A DNA stretch of 64,000 bases from Phyllobacterium sp. T1293 (GTDB lineage Bacteria; Pseudomonadota; Alphaproteobacteria; Rhizobiales; Rhizobiaceae). The notes below the pieces were generated by a model. It made no database searches. It saw only the letters and a list, made by a program, of their open reading frames with translations, and was not told where the DNA came from. Location of the stretch: positions 3,167,001 to 3,231,000 of the forward strand of contig NZ_CP088273.1 of assembly GCF_020731415.2 (NCBI RefSeq), given 5' to 3'. The position numbers and the translations under genes are program-made. Shown in pieces: positions 39,314-49,075 of the stretch; positions within the stretch are counted from its first letter, which is position 1; every line of letters starts with the position of its first letter.

Positions 39314-40567
39314 TCAGATCGATTGACCCTGAAGCAGTTTCGGCGATGTCGTTGACAATCCCGCGGCTTGACGGATGAAAAATCCCTTGAGCCGTGGCAT
39401 GCGCTCCACAAGACCAAGGCCGAAATCGCGTAGGGCCCGCACCGGTACATTGTCATTGGAGAACAGGCGGTTCAGAACGTCAGTGGTCACGCCCATCTGC
39501 ACCGTGTCGAACCGGCGCCAGGTCTGGTAGCGCTCAAGCACAGCGATAGAGCCGATATCAAGACCAAGGCGATCAGCATCGACAATGGTTTCAGCAATCG
39601 CTGCTGCATCCTTGAATCCGAGATTAAGCCCTTGTCCCGCAATCGGGTGAATACCATGGGCCGCATCGCCGACCAGTGCAAAACGCGGTTTTACGAAATC
39701 GCGGGCCAAGGTTAGCCCAAGCGGGAAGGCCTTGCGCGAACCTTCAATACGCAGCTCTCCGAGCTTCAAGCCAAAACGCTGTTCAAGTTCCGCTTCGAAA
39801 ACAAAATCATCTTCTTTGATCAACCGCTCTGCGTCGGCTGTACGTTCGGTCCAGACGAGCGACGAGCGATTGCCGCTGAGCGGCAGGATGGCAAAGGGGC
39901 CAGCGGGAAGGAAATGCTCTTCCGCGCGGCCATTGTGGGGGCGCTCATGCGCAACGGTGCAGACAATGCCGGACTGGCCATATTCCCAGTTTACCGTCTT
40001 GATGCCTGCCATATCGCGAAGCCGCGATTTCACGCCATCGGCAGCCAGAAGTAGCCGCGCGCGCAGGCTCTTGTCATCGCCATAACGGACGGTCAGATGA
40101 GTTTCCTCATGGTCAAAGCCATGGACGGGAGCACCTTCAATAAATGTGACGCCAATCGCGTCGGCCTTTGAGCGCAGGGACGCATTGAGCACGCGATTCT
40201 CGACCATGTGCGCAAAGGGTTCACCGGGCTCGATCTCGCCATTGAAGGTGAGATATACAGGGCGCACGGGATCGGAGGTGCGTGAATCCGTAACGATCAT
40301 CTCGTTGATTGGCTGCGCTTTCGGCAGGATTTCCTCCCAGCAGCCCAATCGGTCAAGCATACGGCTGGCAGCCGCTGCGATGGCCGAGGCGCGGGTGTCA
40401 TTGCGCCAGACGCCAGCCGGGGCTGCATCAATCACCGTGATGGCAAGATGCGGTGCGGAAGATTTGAGGGCGACAGCCGTTGCCATGCCCACATAACCAG
40501 CGCCTGCGATAATGATATCCGTGCTGTCGGGAGTCTTGGATGTATGTGTCCGGGTTCTTTCAGCCAT
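39314..40567 (-). CDS. UbiH/UbiF/COQ6-type FAD-dependent hydroxylase
   Basis: A 417-residue flavin monooxygenase of the ubiquinone-ring hydroxylase family. It has the dinucleotide motif IIAGAGYVGMATAVAL near residue 19, the DG motif LLAADGVKSRLRD, and the GD motif LVGDAAHGIHPIAGQGLNLG. Which ring carbon it hydroxylates cannot be assigned; several alphaproteobacteria use broad-range UbiL/UbiM types. Divergent from tesB across about 120 bases. Confidence 0.88.
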   Translation of the reverse strand: MAERTRTHTSKTPDSTDIIIAGAGYVGMATAVALKSSAPHLAITVIDAAPAGVWRNDTRASAIAAAASRMLDRLGCWEEILPKAQPINEMIVTDSRTSDPVRPVYLTFNGEIEPGEPFAHMVENRVLNASLRSKADAIGVTFIEGAPVHGFDHEETHLTVRYGDDKSLRARLLLAADGVKSRLRDMAGIKTVNWEYGQSGIVCTVAHERPHNGRAEEHFLPAGPFAILPLSGNRSSLVWTERTADAERLIKEDDFVFEAELEQRFGLKLGELRIEGSRKAFPLGLTLARDFVKPRFALVGDAAHGIHPIAGQGLNLGFKDAAAIAETIVDADRLGLDIGSIAVLERYQTWRRFDTVQMGVTTDVLNRLFSNDNVPVRALRDFGLGLVERMPRLKGFFIRQAAGLSTTSPKLLQGQSI

Positions 40568-40688
40568 GATTGCCTCCGGTTTCCCTTTGCTCTTGCGCCC
40601 ATGTGACGCTTGACTTGTTCACCTGTTCCTGTTGCAAGCGGATTCAGGCACTATTATGCCGACCGTAAGAACAGGAGTCGCGCCCATC

Positions 40689-41558
40689 ATGTCTGATGCC
40701 ATGAAAGAGCTTTTGTCCATACTCGACCTTGAGACACTTGAACACAACCTGTTTCGAGGTCGCAGTCCGCAAGTTGGCTGGCAAAGGGTTTTTGGCGGGC
40801 AGGTCATCGGTCAGGCACTGGTGGCCGCGCAACGCACGGTCGATCCTGAGCGCCATGTGCATTCATTGCATAGTTATTTCATGCGTGCGGGCGATCCAAA
40901 AGTACCGATTATCTATGAGGTCGACCGCATTCGGGACGGCTCGAGTTTCACCACCCGCCGTGTCGTGGCGATCCAGCACGGACATGCGATCTTTTCGCTC
41001 GAAGCGTCCTTTCAGATTGAGGAAAAAGGTCTCGAACATCAAAAGCCAATACCGCTCGATGTGCTAGAGCCGGAAAAACTGATGAGCGACAAGGACCTGA
41101 AGGAACAGTATCTGCAGAATGCACCGGCCAATGTGCGCAAATATTGGGAGCAGGACAGGCCCATCGAAATGAAGCCGCTGTCACTGACCCACTATTTTAC
41201 CCGGGAAAAGTTGCCGCCGGAGCAGAATGTCTGGATCAAGGCAACGGGAGCGGTGCCGAATGACCGTGCTGTGCAGGCAGCGGTTCTGGCTTATCTCTCG
41301 GATATGACGCTGCTCGATACATCGCTTTACGCCCATGGCCGTTCGATTTTCGACAAGGATTTGCAGGTGGCAAGCCTTGACCACGCCATGTGGTTTCATC
41401 GCCCCTTCAATTTCGATGACTGGCTGCTTTATACGGCAGACAGTCCAAGCGCTGCGGGCGCGCGCGGCTTCAATCGAGGCGCTTTGTATAGCCGCGACGG
41501 CACTCTGATTGCCTCAACGGCGCAAGAAGGCCTAATTCGTGTGCATCCTTCCGAATGA
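40689..41558 (+). CDS. tesB: Acyl-CoA thioesterase II
   Basis: A 289-residue double-hotdog thioesterase that hydrolyses acyl-CoAs. LSILDLETLEHNLFRGRSPQVGWQRVFGGQVIGQALVAA opens the first hotdog; LASLDHAMWFHRPF and the WLLYTADSPSA stretch belong to the second. The conserved Asp-Thr/Ser-Gln triad region is present. ATG 40689 (MSDAMKELL) is chosen by homology; upstream in-frame codons would add 19 atypical residues. Confidence 0.92.
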   Translation: MSDAMKELLSILDLETLEHNLFRGRSPQVGWQRVFGGQVIGQALVAAQRTVDPERHVHSLHSYFMRAGDPKVPIIYEVDRIRDGSSFTTRRVVAIQHGHAIFSLEASFQIEEKGLEHQKPIPLDVLEPEKLMSDKDLKEQYLQNAPANVRKYWEQDRPIEMKPLSLTHYFTREKLPPEQNVWIKATGAVPNDRAVQAAVLAYLSDMTLLDTSLYAHGRSIFDKDLQVASLDHAMWFHRPFNFDDWLLYTADSPSAAGARGFNRGALYSRDGTLIASTAQEGLIRVHPSE

Positions 41559-41680
41559 AGGCTGGTTGCCTTGGTATAAATGCCTAATTTTTAATCACAT
41601 TGCCGGATAACGCATTGTGCGCTGCCGGAGTGATAAAAATATCTTTATATAATCAATAAGTTAGTATTATTTTTCGAGTC

Positions 41681-41695
41681 TGGCACGGAACTTGA
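41681..41695 (+). promoter_or_regulatory. Sigma-54-type promoter upstream of glnK
   Basis: TGGCACGGAACTTGA matches the -24/-12 pattern TGGCAC-N5-TTGC except for the last base. It lies 116 bases before the glnK ATG, behind a very AT-rich stretch (41640-41675) suited to IHF bending. An NtrC site was not clear to me. Confidence 0.6.
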
Positions 41696-41808
41696 ATACT
41701 CCTCACCAGTCACCAAGGGCCATCAAGGCTTAGGGGATGGGTTCAACGCGGATAGCTGCTGTTCGGGTAATTCCACCTGAAGGGTTCCGCGCTAGCGCAG
41801 GGGTATAG

Positions 41809-42150
<342 letters not shown>

Positions 42151-42176
42151 GTCATTTGGGGTTTAAGGAGAAAATA

Positions 42177-43556
42177 ATGAAAATTCCAACCAGTTTGACA
42201 TCCGCGGTGCGCAGTACCCTTCTGGGTTCACTGGCGCTGACCGCATTCGGTTCGCTGGCCGCGCTTGCACAGGAAGCTGCGCCTGCTGTAGCGGATGCTG
42301 CCGCCGCTGCCGCGCCGACAGTCGACAAGGGTGACACCGCGTGGATGATGATTTCCAGCGTCCTCGTCCTGTTCATGATCGTTCCGGGCCTTGCCCTGTT
42401 CTATGGCGGCCTTGTCCGCGCCAAGAACGTGCTTTCCGTCCTGATGCAGTGTACCGGTATCGCTGCCGTCGTGATTGTTATCTGGGTCCTCTATGGATAC
42501 TCCTTCGCCTTTGGTGGCGGCACCAGTCCCTATTGGGGCGGTCTTGGCAAGGTATTCCTTTCCGGCGTCACCAAAGATTCCGTGGCTGCGACCTTCACCA
42601 AGGGCGTCGGCATACCGGAATTCGTTTTCATCTGCTTCCAGATGACCTTTGCCGCGATTACACCGGCGCTGATCATCGGTGCCTTTGCTGAGCGCATTAA
42701 ATTCTCGGCAACGATCCTGTTCGTCATTCTCTGGGTCACATTGGTGTACTTCCCGATTGCCCATATGGTCTGGGACCCGGCTGGTTTGATCATGAGTTGG
42801 GGTGCGCTTGATTTTGCGGGTGGTACAGTCGTTCATATCAATGCCGGTATTGCTGGTCTCGTTGGTGCTCTTATCATTGGCAAGCGCGCAGGTCTCGGTC
42901 GTGACATGATGGCTCCTCACTCTATGCCATTGACAATGATCGGGGCCTCGATCCTGTGGGTTGGCTGGTTCGGCTTTAACGCGGGTTCGGCACTTGAAGC
43001 CAATGGTCAGGCAACACTTGCCATGATCAATACATTTACGGCGACAGCCGGTGCGATCGTTGCCTGGGTTGTCATTGAAGCGCTTGCCCGCAAGACAGCT
43101 TCGATGCTGGGCGCTGCATCAGGTGTAGTTGCCGGTCTTGTTGCTGTAACACCAGCTGCCGGGACGATTGGCCCGGTTGGCGCGATCTTCCTTGGGGCCA
43201 TCGCCAGCCTCATCTGCTACTACATGGTAGCCGTTGTGAAGCCGAAGCTTGGCTATGACGACAGTCTTGATGTCTTCGGCGTGCATGGCGTCGGTGGTAT
43301 CATTGGGGCGATCGGAACGGGTATCTTCACCAGCACCACGCTTGGTGGTATCGGCTATGCCAGTGAAAGTATCACAATGGGCTCGCAGGTTTACGTGCAG
43401 ATCAAGGCCGTGCTCCTCACGCTGGCTTGGAGCGGTATCGGCTCGTTCATCCTCTACAAGATCGTTGATGTTGTGGTTGGTCTGCGTCCGACAGCCGAAG
43501 CTGAATCCATTGGCCTCGACCTCACTTCACACGGTGAAGCTGCATACCATAATTAA
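42177..43556 (+). CDS. amtB: Ammonium transporter AmtB
   Basis: A 459-residue ammonium channel. A cleaved signal peptide (ending near ALAQEA) and an Ala-rich segment precede about 11 membrane helices. Hallmarks are the DTAWMMISSVLVLFMIVPGLALFYGG opening, VHINAGIAGLVGA with the first pore histidine, and DVFGVHGVGGIIGAIGTG with the second. ATG 42177 is preferred because AAGGAG lies eight bases upstream; ATG at 42147 is inside glnK. A terminator follows. Confidence 0.96.
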   Translation: MKIPTSLTSAVRSTLLGSLALTAFGSLAALAQEAAPAVADAAAAAAPTVDKGDTAWMMISSVLVLFMIVPGLALFYGGLVRAKNVLSVLMQCTGIAAVVIVIWVLYGYSFAFGGGTSPYWGGLGKVFLSGVTKDSVAATFTKGVGIPEFVFICFQMTFAAITPALIIGAFAERIKFSATILFVILWVTLVYFPIAHMVWDPAGLIMSWGALDFAGGTVVHINAGIAGLVGALIIGKRAGLGRDMMAPHSMPLTMIGASILWVGWFGFNAGSALEANGQATLAMINTFTATAGAIVAWVVIEALARKTASMLGAASGVVAGLVAVTPAAGTIGPVGAIFLGAIASLICYYMVAVVKPKLGYDDSLDVFGVHGVGGIIGAIGTGIFTSTTLGGIGYASESITMGSQVYVQIKAVLLTLAWSGIGSFILYKIVDVVVGLRPTAEAESIGLDLTSHGEAAYHN

Positions 43557-43583
43557 TATTTGGTCTGTAACCAGACGTGAGAG

Positions 43584-43609
43584 GGGCCCGGTTTTCCGGG
43601 CCCTTTTTG
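43584..43609 (+). terminator. Rho-independent terminator after glnK-amtB
   Basis: GGGCCCGG, TTTT, CCGGGCCC followed by TTTTT, about 28 bases after the amtB stop. Confidence 0.92.
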
Positions 43610-43652
43610 TTGCGATAGTGCGTGGGGGATGAGTGCCGTGCGTGCGTGGTTC

Positions 43653-43850
43653 GTGGTTCGACAAGCTCACCATGAGGCCCTTCGACAAGCTCAGGATGAG
43701 GGGAGCTGAATTCTGCAATGTTTGTGATTTGCAATCTTTGTGATCTGAAATGTTTATGATCTGAAATGTCGGCGATTAGCGTTGCATCCTCACTCTCCCT
43801 CATGGTGAGCTTGTCGAACCACGAACCACGAACCACGAACCACGAACGAG
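43653..43850. repeat. Palindromic intergenic repeat, copy 2 (expanded)
   Basis: Arms 43653-43677 and 43798-43822 are identical to the 25-nt arms of copy 1 at 36873, in the same orientation, again with a tandem cgaacca tail. The spacer is about 48 bases longer than in copy 1 owing to tandem 16-nt units (tttgtgatctgaaatg and tttatgatctgaaatg) at 43737-43768. Confidence 0.9.
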
Positions 43851-43926
43851 CAACGGCTTTCCCGGAGTGTGAATTTTCATAGCAGAATGACAACGATGAA
43901 GGGAATTTTGCTCAAGTCCGCCATGG

Positions 43927-43941
43927 TTAATGCCCCCTTAA
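43927..43941 (+). promoter_or_regulatory. CtrA box upstream of ftsK
   Basis: TTAATGCCCCCTTAA is an exact TTAA-N7-TTAA full site, 80 bases before the ftsK ATG at 44021. CtrA is the master cell-cycle regulator of this class. Confidence 0.65.
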
Positions 43942-43961
43942 CCATCCGCACCGTAACGTGG

Positions 43962-43971
43962 GAATCGAATC
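43962..43971. promoter_or_regulatory. Two adjacent GANTC (CcrM) sites
   Basis: GAATCGAATC contains two GANTC motifs back to back, 20 bases after the CtrA box. CcrM methylates GANTC and makes nearby promoters sensitive to replication-fork passage. Confidence 0.55.
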
Positions 43972-44020
43972 TGCGGTTATTCACGACCGCCGTGCGTGCG
44001 TTTACTTAGGGCGAGATTTC

Positions 44021-46651
44021 ATGCGTCAAGGATATTCAGCCTCCTATGCGATTGATGAAAACCGGCACGGGTTGACGACCCTCTTTCGCCGGCAGATACA
44101 GATTGTCTGGGGGTTGGCACTTTTCTGCTTTGTGGCCTTCGCCATTGGCAGTCTTGCGACCTGGAACGTCATCGATCCGAGTTTCAGCCACGCGACATCC
44201 AACCCGGTACGCAATGCGCTTGGCTATGCGGGCGCCGTCTTTGCTGACCTTGGCATGCAATTCTTTGGCCTCTCGGCGCTGGTCGCTCTCATGCCCGCGC
44301 TATTCTGGGGCGGCCTGATGCTGACTGGCCGAGGTGTAGACCGCTTGCCGCGCCGGGCAATCGCCTGGTTCTGCGCTTCGCTCATGGCGGCGGCAATGGC
44401 TGGGTGCTTCAATATCCCCGCAAGCTGGCCGATGCCAATCGGCCTTGGCGGCGTCTTTGGCGATATGGTTCTCAAAATCCCTGCCATCTTCACCGGAACA
44501 TTTCCGCGTGGTGGTCTCGCCATGATCCTTGTCGCGGTCCTTGCCCTGCCCACGCTGTGGATCTTCGGCTTTGCCTGCGGTCTGACCTATCGTGACAGTG
44601 AGCCAGTGGTGGCAAAGAAGTCCGGCCGTCAGGTCACGCGTGAAGAAGACTTTGATGACGAGGATGAAGATGACGAGGAAAGCGATGGTGGCAGCTGGCT
44701 GGCACTTGGAGCGCTCACCCATTGGTTCCTGAGCATAAAAGCCCTTTTCCGCCGCATCTTCGGCCGTAGTGCAGGCCTCTACAACAGTGCGCGCAGCATG
44801 ACCGCCCGGCACAATGACGATGACAATATGTTCAACGACGCGCCGGTTGCGCGGCAGGACGGCACCCGCCGTGATCCGGGTTTTCATGACGAAGCGCCGC
44901 GTATCGAAGCGCCGTCCATTGACATTGGCAATGATGATTTTGATCGCGAGACCGATGACTACGACCCAATCGCTTTCAGTGAAGAGGACGAGGTTGACGA
45001 CTGGGCACCGCAGGCAGCACCCGCCCGGCCCAGTTCAGTGCCGGGTGCAAAGGTTCGTGTCGACACACCAGCACCCGCACCGAAGACCGGTGTTCGAGTG
45101 CAGCGCGAGGCGCAGACGTCCCTGATCAAATCCGACGCGTTTGAAATGCCGCCGCTGCATTTCCTCAGCGAGCCGAAGAATGTGGTTCGCAATCCGAGCC
45201 TGTCGAAGGAAGCGCTGGAGCAGAATGCGCGGCTGCTCGAGGGCGTGCTTGAGGATTTTGGTGTGCGCGGTGAAATCATCCACGTACGCCCGGGTCCGGT
45301 TGTCACGCTTTATGAACTTGAACCCGCACCGGGCATCAAATCCTCGCGTGTTATCACGCTTGCCGATGATATTGCCCGCTCAATGAGCGCTATTGCGGCG
45401 CGCGTCGCTGTCGTGCCGGGACGTAACGCCATTGGTATCGAATTGCCAAACCAGACGCGCGAAATGGTTTATTTGCGCGAATTGCTGGCAAGCCGGGATT
45501 TTGAACAGACCAAGACCAAGCTGGCGCTGGCGCTGGGCAAGACCATCAACGGTGAAGCCGTGATCGCTGACCTCGCCAAGATGCCGCATTTGCTGGTTGC
45601 CGGTACAACCGGTTCGGGTAAGTCCGTTGCCATCAATACCATGATCCTGTCGCTGCTCTACCGGATGACGCCCGAGCAATGCCGCCTGATCATGATTGAT
45701 CCGAAGATGCTGGAACTGTCTATTTATGACGGTATTCCGCATTTGTTGACCCCTGTTGTGACCGATCCGAAGAAGGCAGTCGTGGCGCTGAAGTGGACGG
45801 TCAAGGAGATGGAAGATCGCTACCGCAAGATGTCGAAGGTCAGTGTGCGTAACATTGACGGCTTCAATCAGCGGGTGGAACAGGCGCAGAAAAAGGGCGA
45901 GCGGATCGCACGCACCGTGCAGACTGGTTTTGACCGGGCAACAGGCGAGGCAGTTTACGAGACCGAAGAACTCGATTTGCAGCCCATGCCTTACATCGTT
46001 GTGATCATCGACGAAATGGCCGATCTGATGATGGTTGCCGGTAAGGATATTGAAGGCGCGGTGCAGCGTCTGGCACAGATGGCGCGTGCCGCCGGTATCC
46101 ACGTCATCATGGCAACCCAGCGTCCATCGGTTGACGTGATCACCGGTACAATCAAGGCCAACTTCCCGACGCGTATTTCCTTCCAGGTGACGTCCAAGAT
46201 CGATTCGCGTACCATTTTGGGCGAGCAGGGCGGCGAACAGCTGCTTGGCATGGGTGACATGCTTTATATGGCCGGTGGTGGTCGCATCCAGCGTGTTCAT
46301 GGTCCGTTTGTCGGTGATGATGAAGTTGAAAAAATCGTCAATCATCTGAAATTGCAGGGCGTGCCTGAGTATCTCGATGCGATTACCGAAGAGGACGACG
46401 AGGATGATATGGGCGGTGGCCCGGCCGGAACGTCGAATCTCGAAGATTCGGATGATCCCTATGATCAGGCTGTTGCGGTGGTGCTTCGGGACAAAAAGGC
46501 CTCGACCAGCTATATCCAACGCCGCCTTGGCATCGGCTACAACCGTGCTGCTTCGATTATCGAGCGCATGGAACAGGAGGGGATTGTCGGTCCTGCCAAT
46601 CATGCGGGCAAGCGCGACATTCTGGTGCCAACACAGGATGATGATTTCTAA
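44021..46651 (+). CDS. ftsK: DNA translocase FtsK
   Basis: An 876-residue septal DNA pump that moves chromosome termini and activates XerCD at dif. Residues 20-200 hold four membrane helices; an acidic low-complexity linker ([11 protein letters not shown]) follows; the motor has Walker A GTTGSGKS at 528-535 and Walker [13 protein letters not shown]; the C-terminal gamma winged helix is [23 protein letters not shown] 44021 (MRQGYSAS) is preferred; a GTG at 43958 would place the GANTC sites inside the gene. A good partner for XerC at 21359-22315. Confidence 0.95.
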   Translation: MRQGYSASYAIDENRHGLTTLFRRQIQIVWGLALFCFVAFAIGSLATWNVIDPSFSHATSNPVRNALGYAGAVFADLGMQFFGLSALVALMPALFWGGLMLTGRGVDRLPRRAIAWFCASLMAAAMAGCFNIPASWPMPIGLGGVFGDMVLKIPAIFTGTFPRGGLAMILVAVLALPTLWIFGFACGLTYRDSEPVVAKKSGRQVTREEDFDDEDEDDEESDGGSWLALGALTHWFLSIKALFRRIFGRSAGLYNSARSMTARHNDDDNMFNDAPVARQDGTRRDPGFHDEAPRIEAPSIDIGNDDFDRETDDYDPIAFSEEDEVDDWAPQAAPARPSSVPGAKVRVDTPAPAPKTGVRVQREAQTSLIKSDAFEMPPLHFLSEPKNVVRNPSLSKEALEQNARLLEGVLEDFGVRGEIIHVRPGPVVTLYELEPAPGIKSSRVITLADDIARSMSAIAARVAVVPGRNAIGIELPNQTREMVYLRELLASRDFEQTKTKLALALGKTINGEAVIADLAKMPHLLVAGTTGSGKSVAINTMILSLLYRMTPEQCRLIMIDPKMLELSIYDGIPHLLTPVVTDPKKAVVALKWTVKEMEDRYRKMSKVSVRNIDGFNQRVEQAQKKGERIARTVQTGFDRATGEAVYETEELDLQPMPYIVVIIDEMADLMMVAGKDIEGAVQRLAQMARAAGIHVIMATQRPSVDVITGTIKANFPTRISFQVTSKIDSRTILGEQGGEQLLGMGDMLYMAGGGRIQRVHGPFVGDDEVEKIVNHLKLQGVPEYLDAITEEDDEDDMGGGPAGTSNLEDSDDPYDQAVAVVLRDKKASTSYIQRRLGIGYNRAASIIERMEQEGIVGPANHAGKRDILVPTQDDDF

Positions 46652-46655
46652 GTGT

Positions 46656-46737
46656 TGTTACGTAACATTTTTGAATGTTCGTCCTGTAACAGGCCCTAAC
46701 GAATGACTACATAACGGTCTGGGCATTGTTACGTAAC
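46656..46737. promoter_or_regulatory. Paired TTACGTAA palindromes between ftsK and the lolA-like gene
   Basis: TGTTACGTAACA at 46656-46667 is a perfect 12-bp palindrome five bases after the ftsK stop; TGTTACGTAAC recurs at 46727-46737. The centres are 71 bp apart. A half-related TGTAACA occurs between them (46685-46691). The layout resembles a pair of operator sites ahead of the lolA-like gene; the regulator is unknown. Confidence 0.45.
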
Positions 46738-46861
46738 CCGCTTGCAGGAGATGCGTGACAAATTTGAGGAACAAGTTGCGGTTTCCCGCCGTTTCTCGGC
46801 CATAGTCAGGTCAAACTGACCGGGTACAAAGCAAGAGAATAGGACAGGAGACAATATCACC

Positions 46862-47530
46862 ATGACAACGACAAAAGCTTCGTTCCGCACGATTGGCACC
46901 TTTGCCCGGACATGTGCTGCGGCTTCCGTGGTTGGCATGGGGCTGCTTTTCGGTGCAACAGCAATTTCCGCTCAGGCGAACGCTCAGGCTGCGCCCGCCG
47001 CAATCAGCGGTGCGCAGCAGATTGCGAACCAGTTTTCCAGCGTCAAGACAATGACCGGTGATTTCGTGCAGTTTGGCCCGCGCGGTGAACAGACCGAAGG
47101 CACGTTCTATATCGAACGTCCGGGCAAGATCCGCTTTACCTACAACAAGCCATCGCCAATTCGCGTGATTTCCGATGGCGAATCAGTGGTCATCAACAAT
47201 CGTAAGCTCGATACATGGGATCTCTATCCCCTGTCCAAGACACCGCTGAAGCTTCTTCTGGCCGATCAGATCAATCTGACCGGCGACCGCGTTAAATCGG
47301 TGAAGGAAGACCCGGATATGACAACAATTGTTCTCGGCGACAAATCGGTTTTCGGCAATTCAACCATCACGATGATGTTTGACCCGAAGACCTATGAGCT
47401 GCGTCAGTGGACAATCACTGATGCGCAGGGTCTCGACACGACTGTAATGATCACCAATGTCCGCAAGGATGTGAAATTCGCCAAGGACATGTTCACGATT
47501 GATTACACGCGCATTGCGATGAAGCGCTAA
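46862..47530 (+). CDS. lolA: LolA-like outer-membrane lipoprotein carrier protein
   Basis: A 222-residue periplasmic protein with a signal peptide of about 45 residues (GLLFGATAISAQANA) and a LolA fold: VKTMTGDFVQFGPRGEQTEGTFYIERPGKIRFTYNKPSP is the typical half-barrel start, and YELRQWTITDAQGLDTTVMI follows. LolA ferries lipoproteins from the inner to the outer membrane. It lies downstream of ftsK as in many alphaproteobacteria, but with its own 210-base upstream region. Alphaproteobacterial members differ from enterobacterial LolA, so 'LolA-like' is safer. Confidence 0.87.
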   Translation: MTTTKASFRTIGTFARTCAAASVVGMGLLFGATAISAQANAQAAPAAISGAQQIANQFSSVKTMTGDFVQFGPRGEQTEGTFYIERPGKIRFTYNKPSPIRVISDGESVVINNRKLDTWDLYPLSKTPLKLLLADQINLTGDRVKSVKEDPDMTTIVLGDKSVFGNSTITMMFDPKTYELRQWTITDAQGLDTTVMITNVRKDVKFAKDMFTIDYTRIAMKR

Positions 47531-47540
47531 TTCGATTCCC

Positions 47541-47592
47541 AAAGGCCGCTTTGCACCACCAATCGCGTGTGGACGAGCGGCCTTTCGGTTTT
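47541..47592 (+). terminator. Terminator after the lolA-like gene
   Basis: AAAGGCCGCT pairs with AGCGGCCTTT across a 25-nt loop region, followed by cggtttt. Ten bases after the stop codon. Confidence 0.65.
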
Positions 47593-47654
47593 CAATCAAT
47601 TCAAACATCGTCTAGTCTCGCGCCAGCCTCATCATACCGCGAGCTTGTCCCCCG

Positions 47655-48461
47655 ATGCCTTTTTCCGTTGCCACCTGGAACATCAATTCCGTGCGCCTGC
47701 GCCTTGATCTGGTTCTGCAGTTTCTGCGGGACTATCAACCCGATGTGCTGTGCCTGCAGGAAACGAAATGTCCTGATGAACTTTTCCCGCGTGAAGCCTT
47801 TCACATGGCTGGCTATGAGCATATCGAGATCAGTGGCCAGAAGGGCTATCATGGTGTTGCAACGATTTCGCGGCGACCGCTAACGGAGCCTGCGCGGGTG
47901 GGTTTCTGCAATATTGCCGATTGCCGTCACCTGAGTACAATCGTCACTGCCGGCTCAAAGCGGCTGCGTATTCATAATTTCTATGTGCCGGCGGGCGGTG
48001 ATGAGCCCGACCCGGCCATCAATCCGAAATTTGCACATAAGCTTGGCTTTCTCGAAGAAATGAAGGCGATGAATGCCGTCTATGGCGACGGTCATGCGTC
48101 GCTGCTCGTGGGCGATCTGAATATCGCGCCGCTTGAGACGGATGTCTGGTCACACAAGCAGTTGCTGAAGGTGGTCAGCCACACGCCGATCGAGACGGAG
48201 ACCTTTGAGGCGCTGCGCAAGAATGGTGGATGGAGCGATCTGATGCGCCATTATATTCCGCCGCACGAGAAGATTTATACATGGTGGAGTTATCGCGCCG
48301 CCGACTGGGCCGCGGCTGACCGCGGCCGCCGTCTTGATCACATCTGGGGATCGCCTGATCTGGAGAGCGATCTGGCCAGCATTACTATCCTGCGGGAAGC
48401 GCGCGGCTGGGACCGCCCGTCTGATCACGTTCCGGTCATCGCCCGTTTCAATCTGGATTAA
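47655..48461 (+). CDS. xthA: Exodeoxyribonuclease III
   Basis: A 268-residue AP endonuclease/3'-5' exonuclease for base-excision repair. VATWNINSVRLRLDLV, VLCLQETKCPDELFP (catalytic Glu), VGDLNIAPLETD (metal/active Asp-Asn) and the closing WDRPSDHVPVIARF (Asp-His) are all present. Converges on the cyclic-nucleotide-binding gene with 15 bases between stops. Confidence 0.95.
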   Translation: MPFSVATWNINSVRLRLDLVLQFLRDYQPDVLCLQETKCPDELFPREAFHMAGYEHIEISGQKGYHGVATISRRPLTEPARVGFCNIADCRHLSTIVTAGSKRLRIHNFYVPAGGDEPDPAINPKFAHKLGFLEEMKAMNAVYGDGHASLLVGDLNIAPLETDVWSHKQLLKVVSHTPIETETFEALRKNGGWSDLMRHYIPPHEKIYTWWSYRAADWAAADRGRRLDHIWGSPDLESDLASITILREARGWDRPSDHVPVIARFNLD

Positions 48462-48476
48462 GGGTGGGGTTGGCGA

Positions 48477-48935
48477 TTACCGCTCGCCGAACAGGTGCTC
48501 ATATTTGCTGATTGCTGCAATCATATCGTTGAGATCGGCGGAAATCTGCGTGTGCAGGGCAGCGGCAATCTCGGGATATTCCTCGAGAATGCGCCGGAAC
48601 AGGGAGCGGTTGAGACGGATGACCTCGGTTTCCGTATCTGCCATAGCGCTGGTGAGGCGTTTGGTCTGGGCAATAATTGCCATTTCGCCTAAAACTGCAC
48701 CGGGTCCGACACTCTTAAGCACCACACGCCCGCTCTGGCCCTCCCGAAACAGCGAGATTGCCCCCCGGTCGATGACATAGGCGCAATCGGCCGATTGACC
48801 TTCGCGGTAAAGCTCGCGGCCTTCCCTTAAAACGAGACGCTCTGTTCCGAAGGCAAGCAGGCGCAGCTGGTCACGGGTGAATGTCCCGAACAGCCCCACC
48901 GTCTCCAGAATGCGAATATCATCTTCAATTGCCAT
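48477..48935 (-). CDS. Cyclic-nucleotide-binding domain protein
   Basis: A 152-residue stand-alone CNB domain (cAMP-receptor-like) with no DNA-binding part. Typical pieces are LVLREGRELYREGQSADCAYVIDRGAISLF and the phosphate-binding cassette region SVGPGAVLGEMAIIAQTKRLTSAMA; the cassette has G-A-V-L-G-E-M-A but its ligand Arg position reads KRLTSA, so binding is plausible yet unproven. In Brucella, from memory, a gene annotated as a cAMP-dependent kinase regulatory subunit lies next to otpR, matching this arrangement. Confidence 0.87.
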   Translation of the reverse strand: MAIEDDIRILETVGLFGTFTRDQLRLLAFGTERLVLREGRELYREGQSADCAYVIDRGAISLFREGQSGRVVLKSVGPGAVLGEMAIIAQTKRLTSAMADTETEVIRLNRSLFRRILEEYPEIAAALHTQISADLNDMIAAISKYEHLFGER

Positions 48936-49075
48936 GCAAGAACAGACATATACCTAGATTGACCGCACGCATAACCCCAAAAAATCCCCTGTGGTTTTTG
49001 GCAAGGATTGTGCGCAAATCAGAAGTCTTACTGCGCCCTTATGCGCCAAAAAGGCGAAAGGCGCAGTAACCGGCA

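Larger units (their letters stand above)
43557..44020 (+). other. Intergenic region between amtB and ftsK
   Basis: A 464-base gap. It holds, in order, the amtB terminator (43584-43609), copy 2 of the palindromic repeat (43653-43850), and the ftsK control region with a CtrA box (43927-43941) and two adjacent GANTC sites (43962-43971). Short open frames over the repeat are artefacts of its sequence. Confidence 0.8.

Noticed and set aside
43522..43893. Short minus-strand frames of 63 and 123 codons near amtB
   Set aside because: They run through the palindromic repeat and the amtB terminator; translated repeat sequence, not genes.
45380..46603. A 407-codon open frame antisense to ftsK
   Set aside because: Shadow of the FtsK motor domain.
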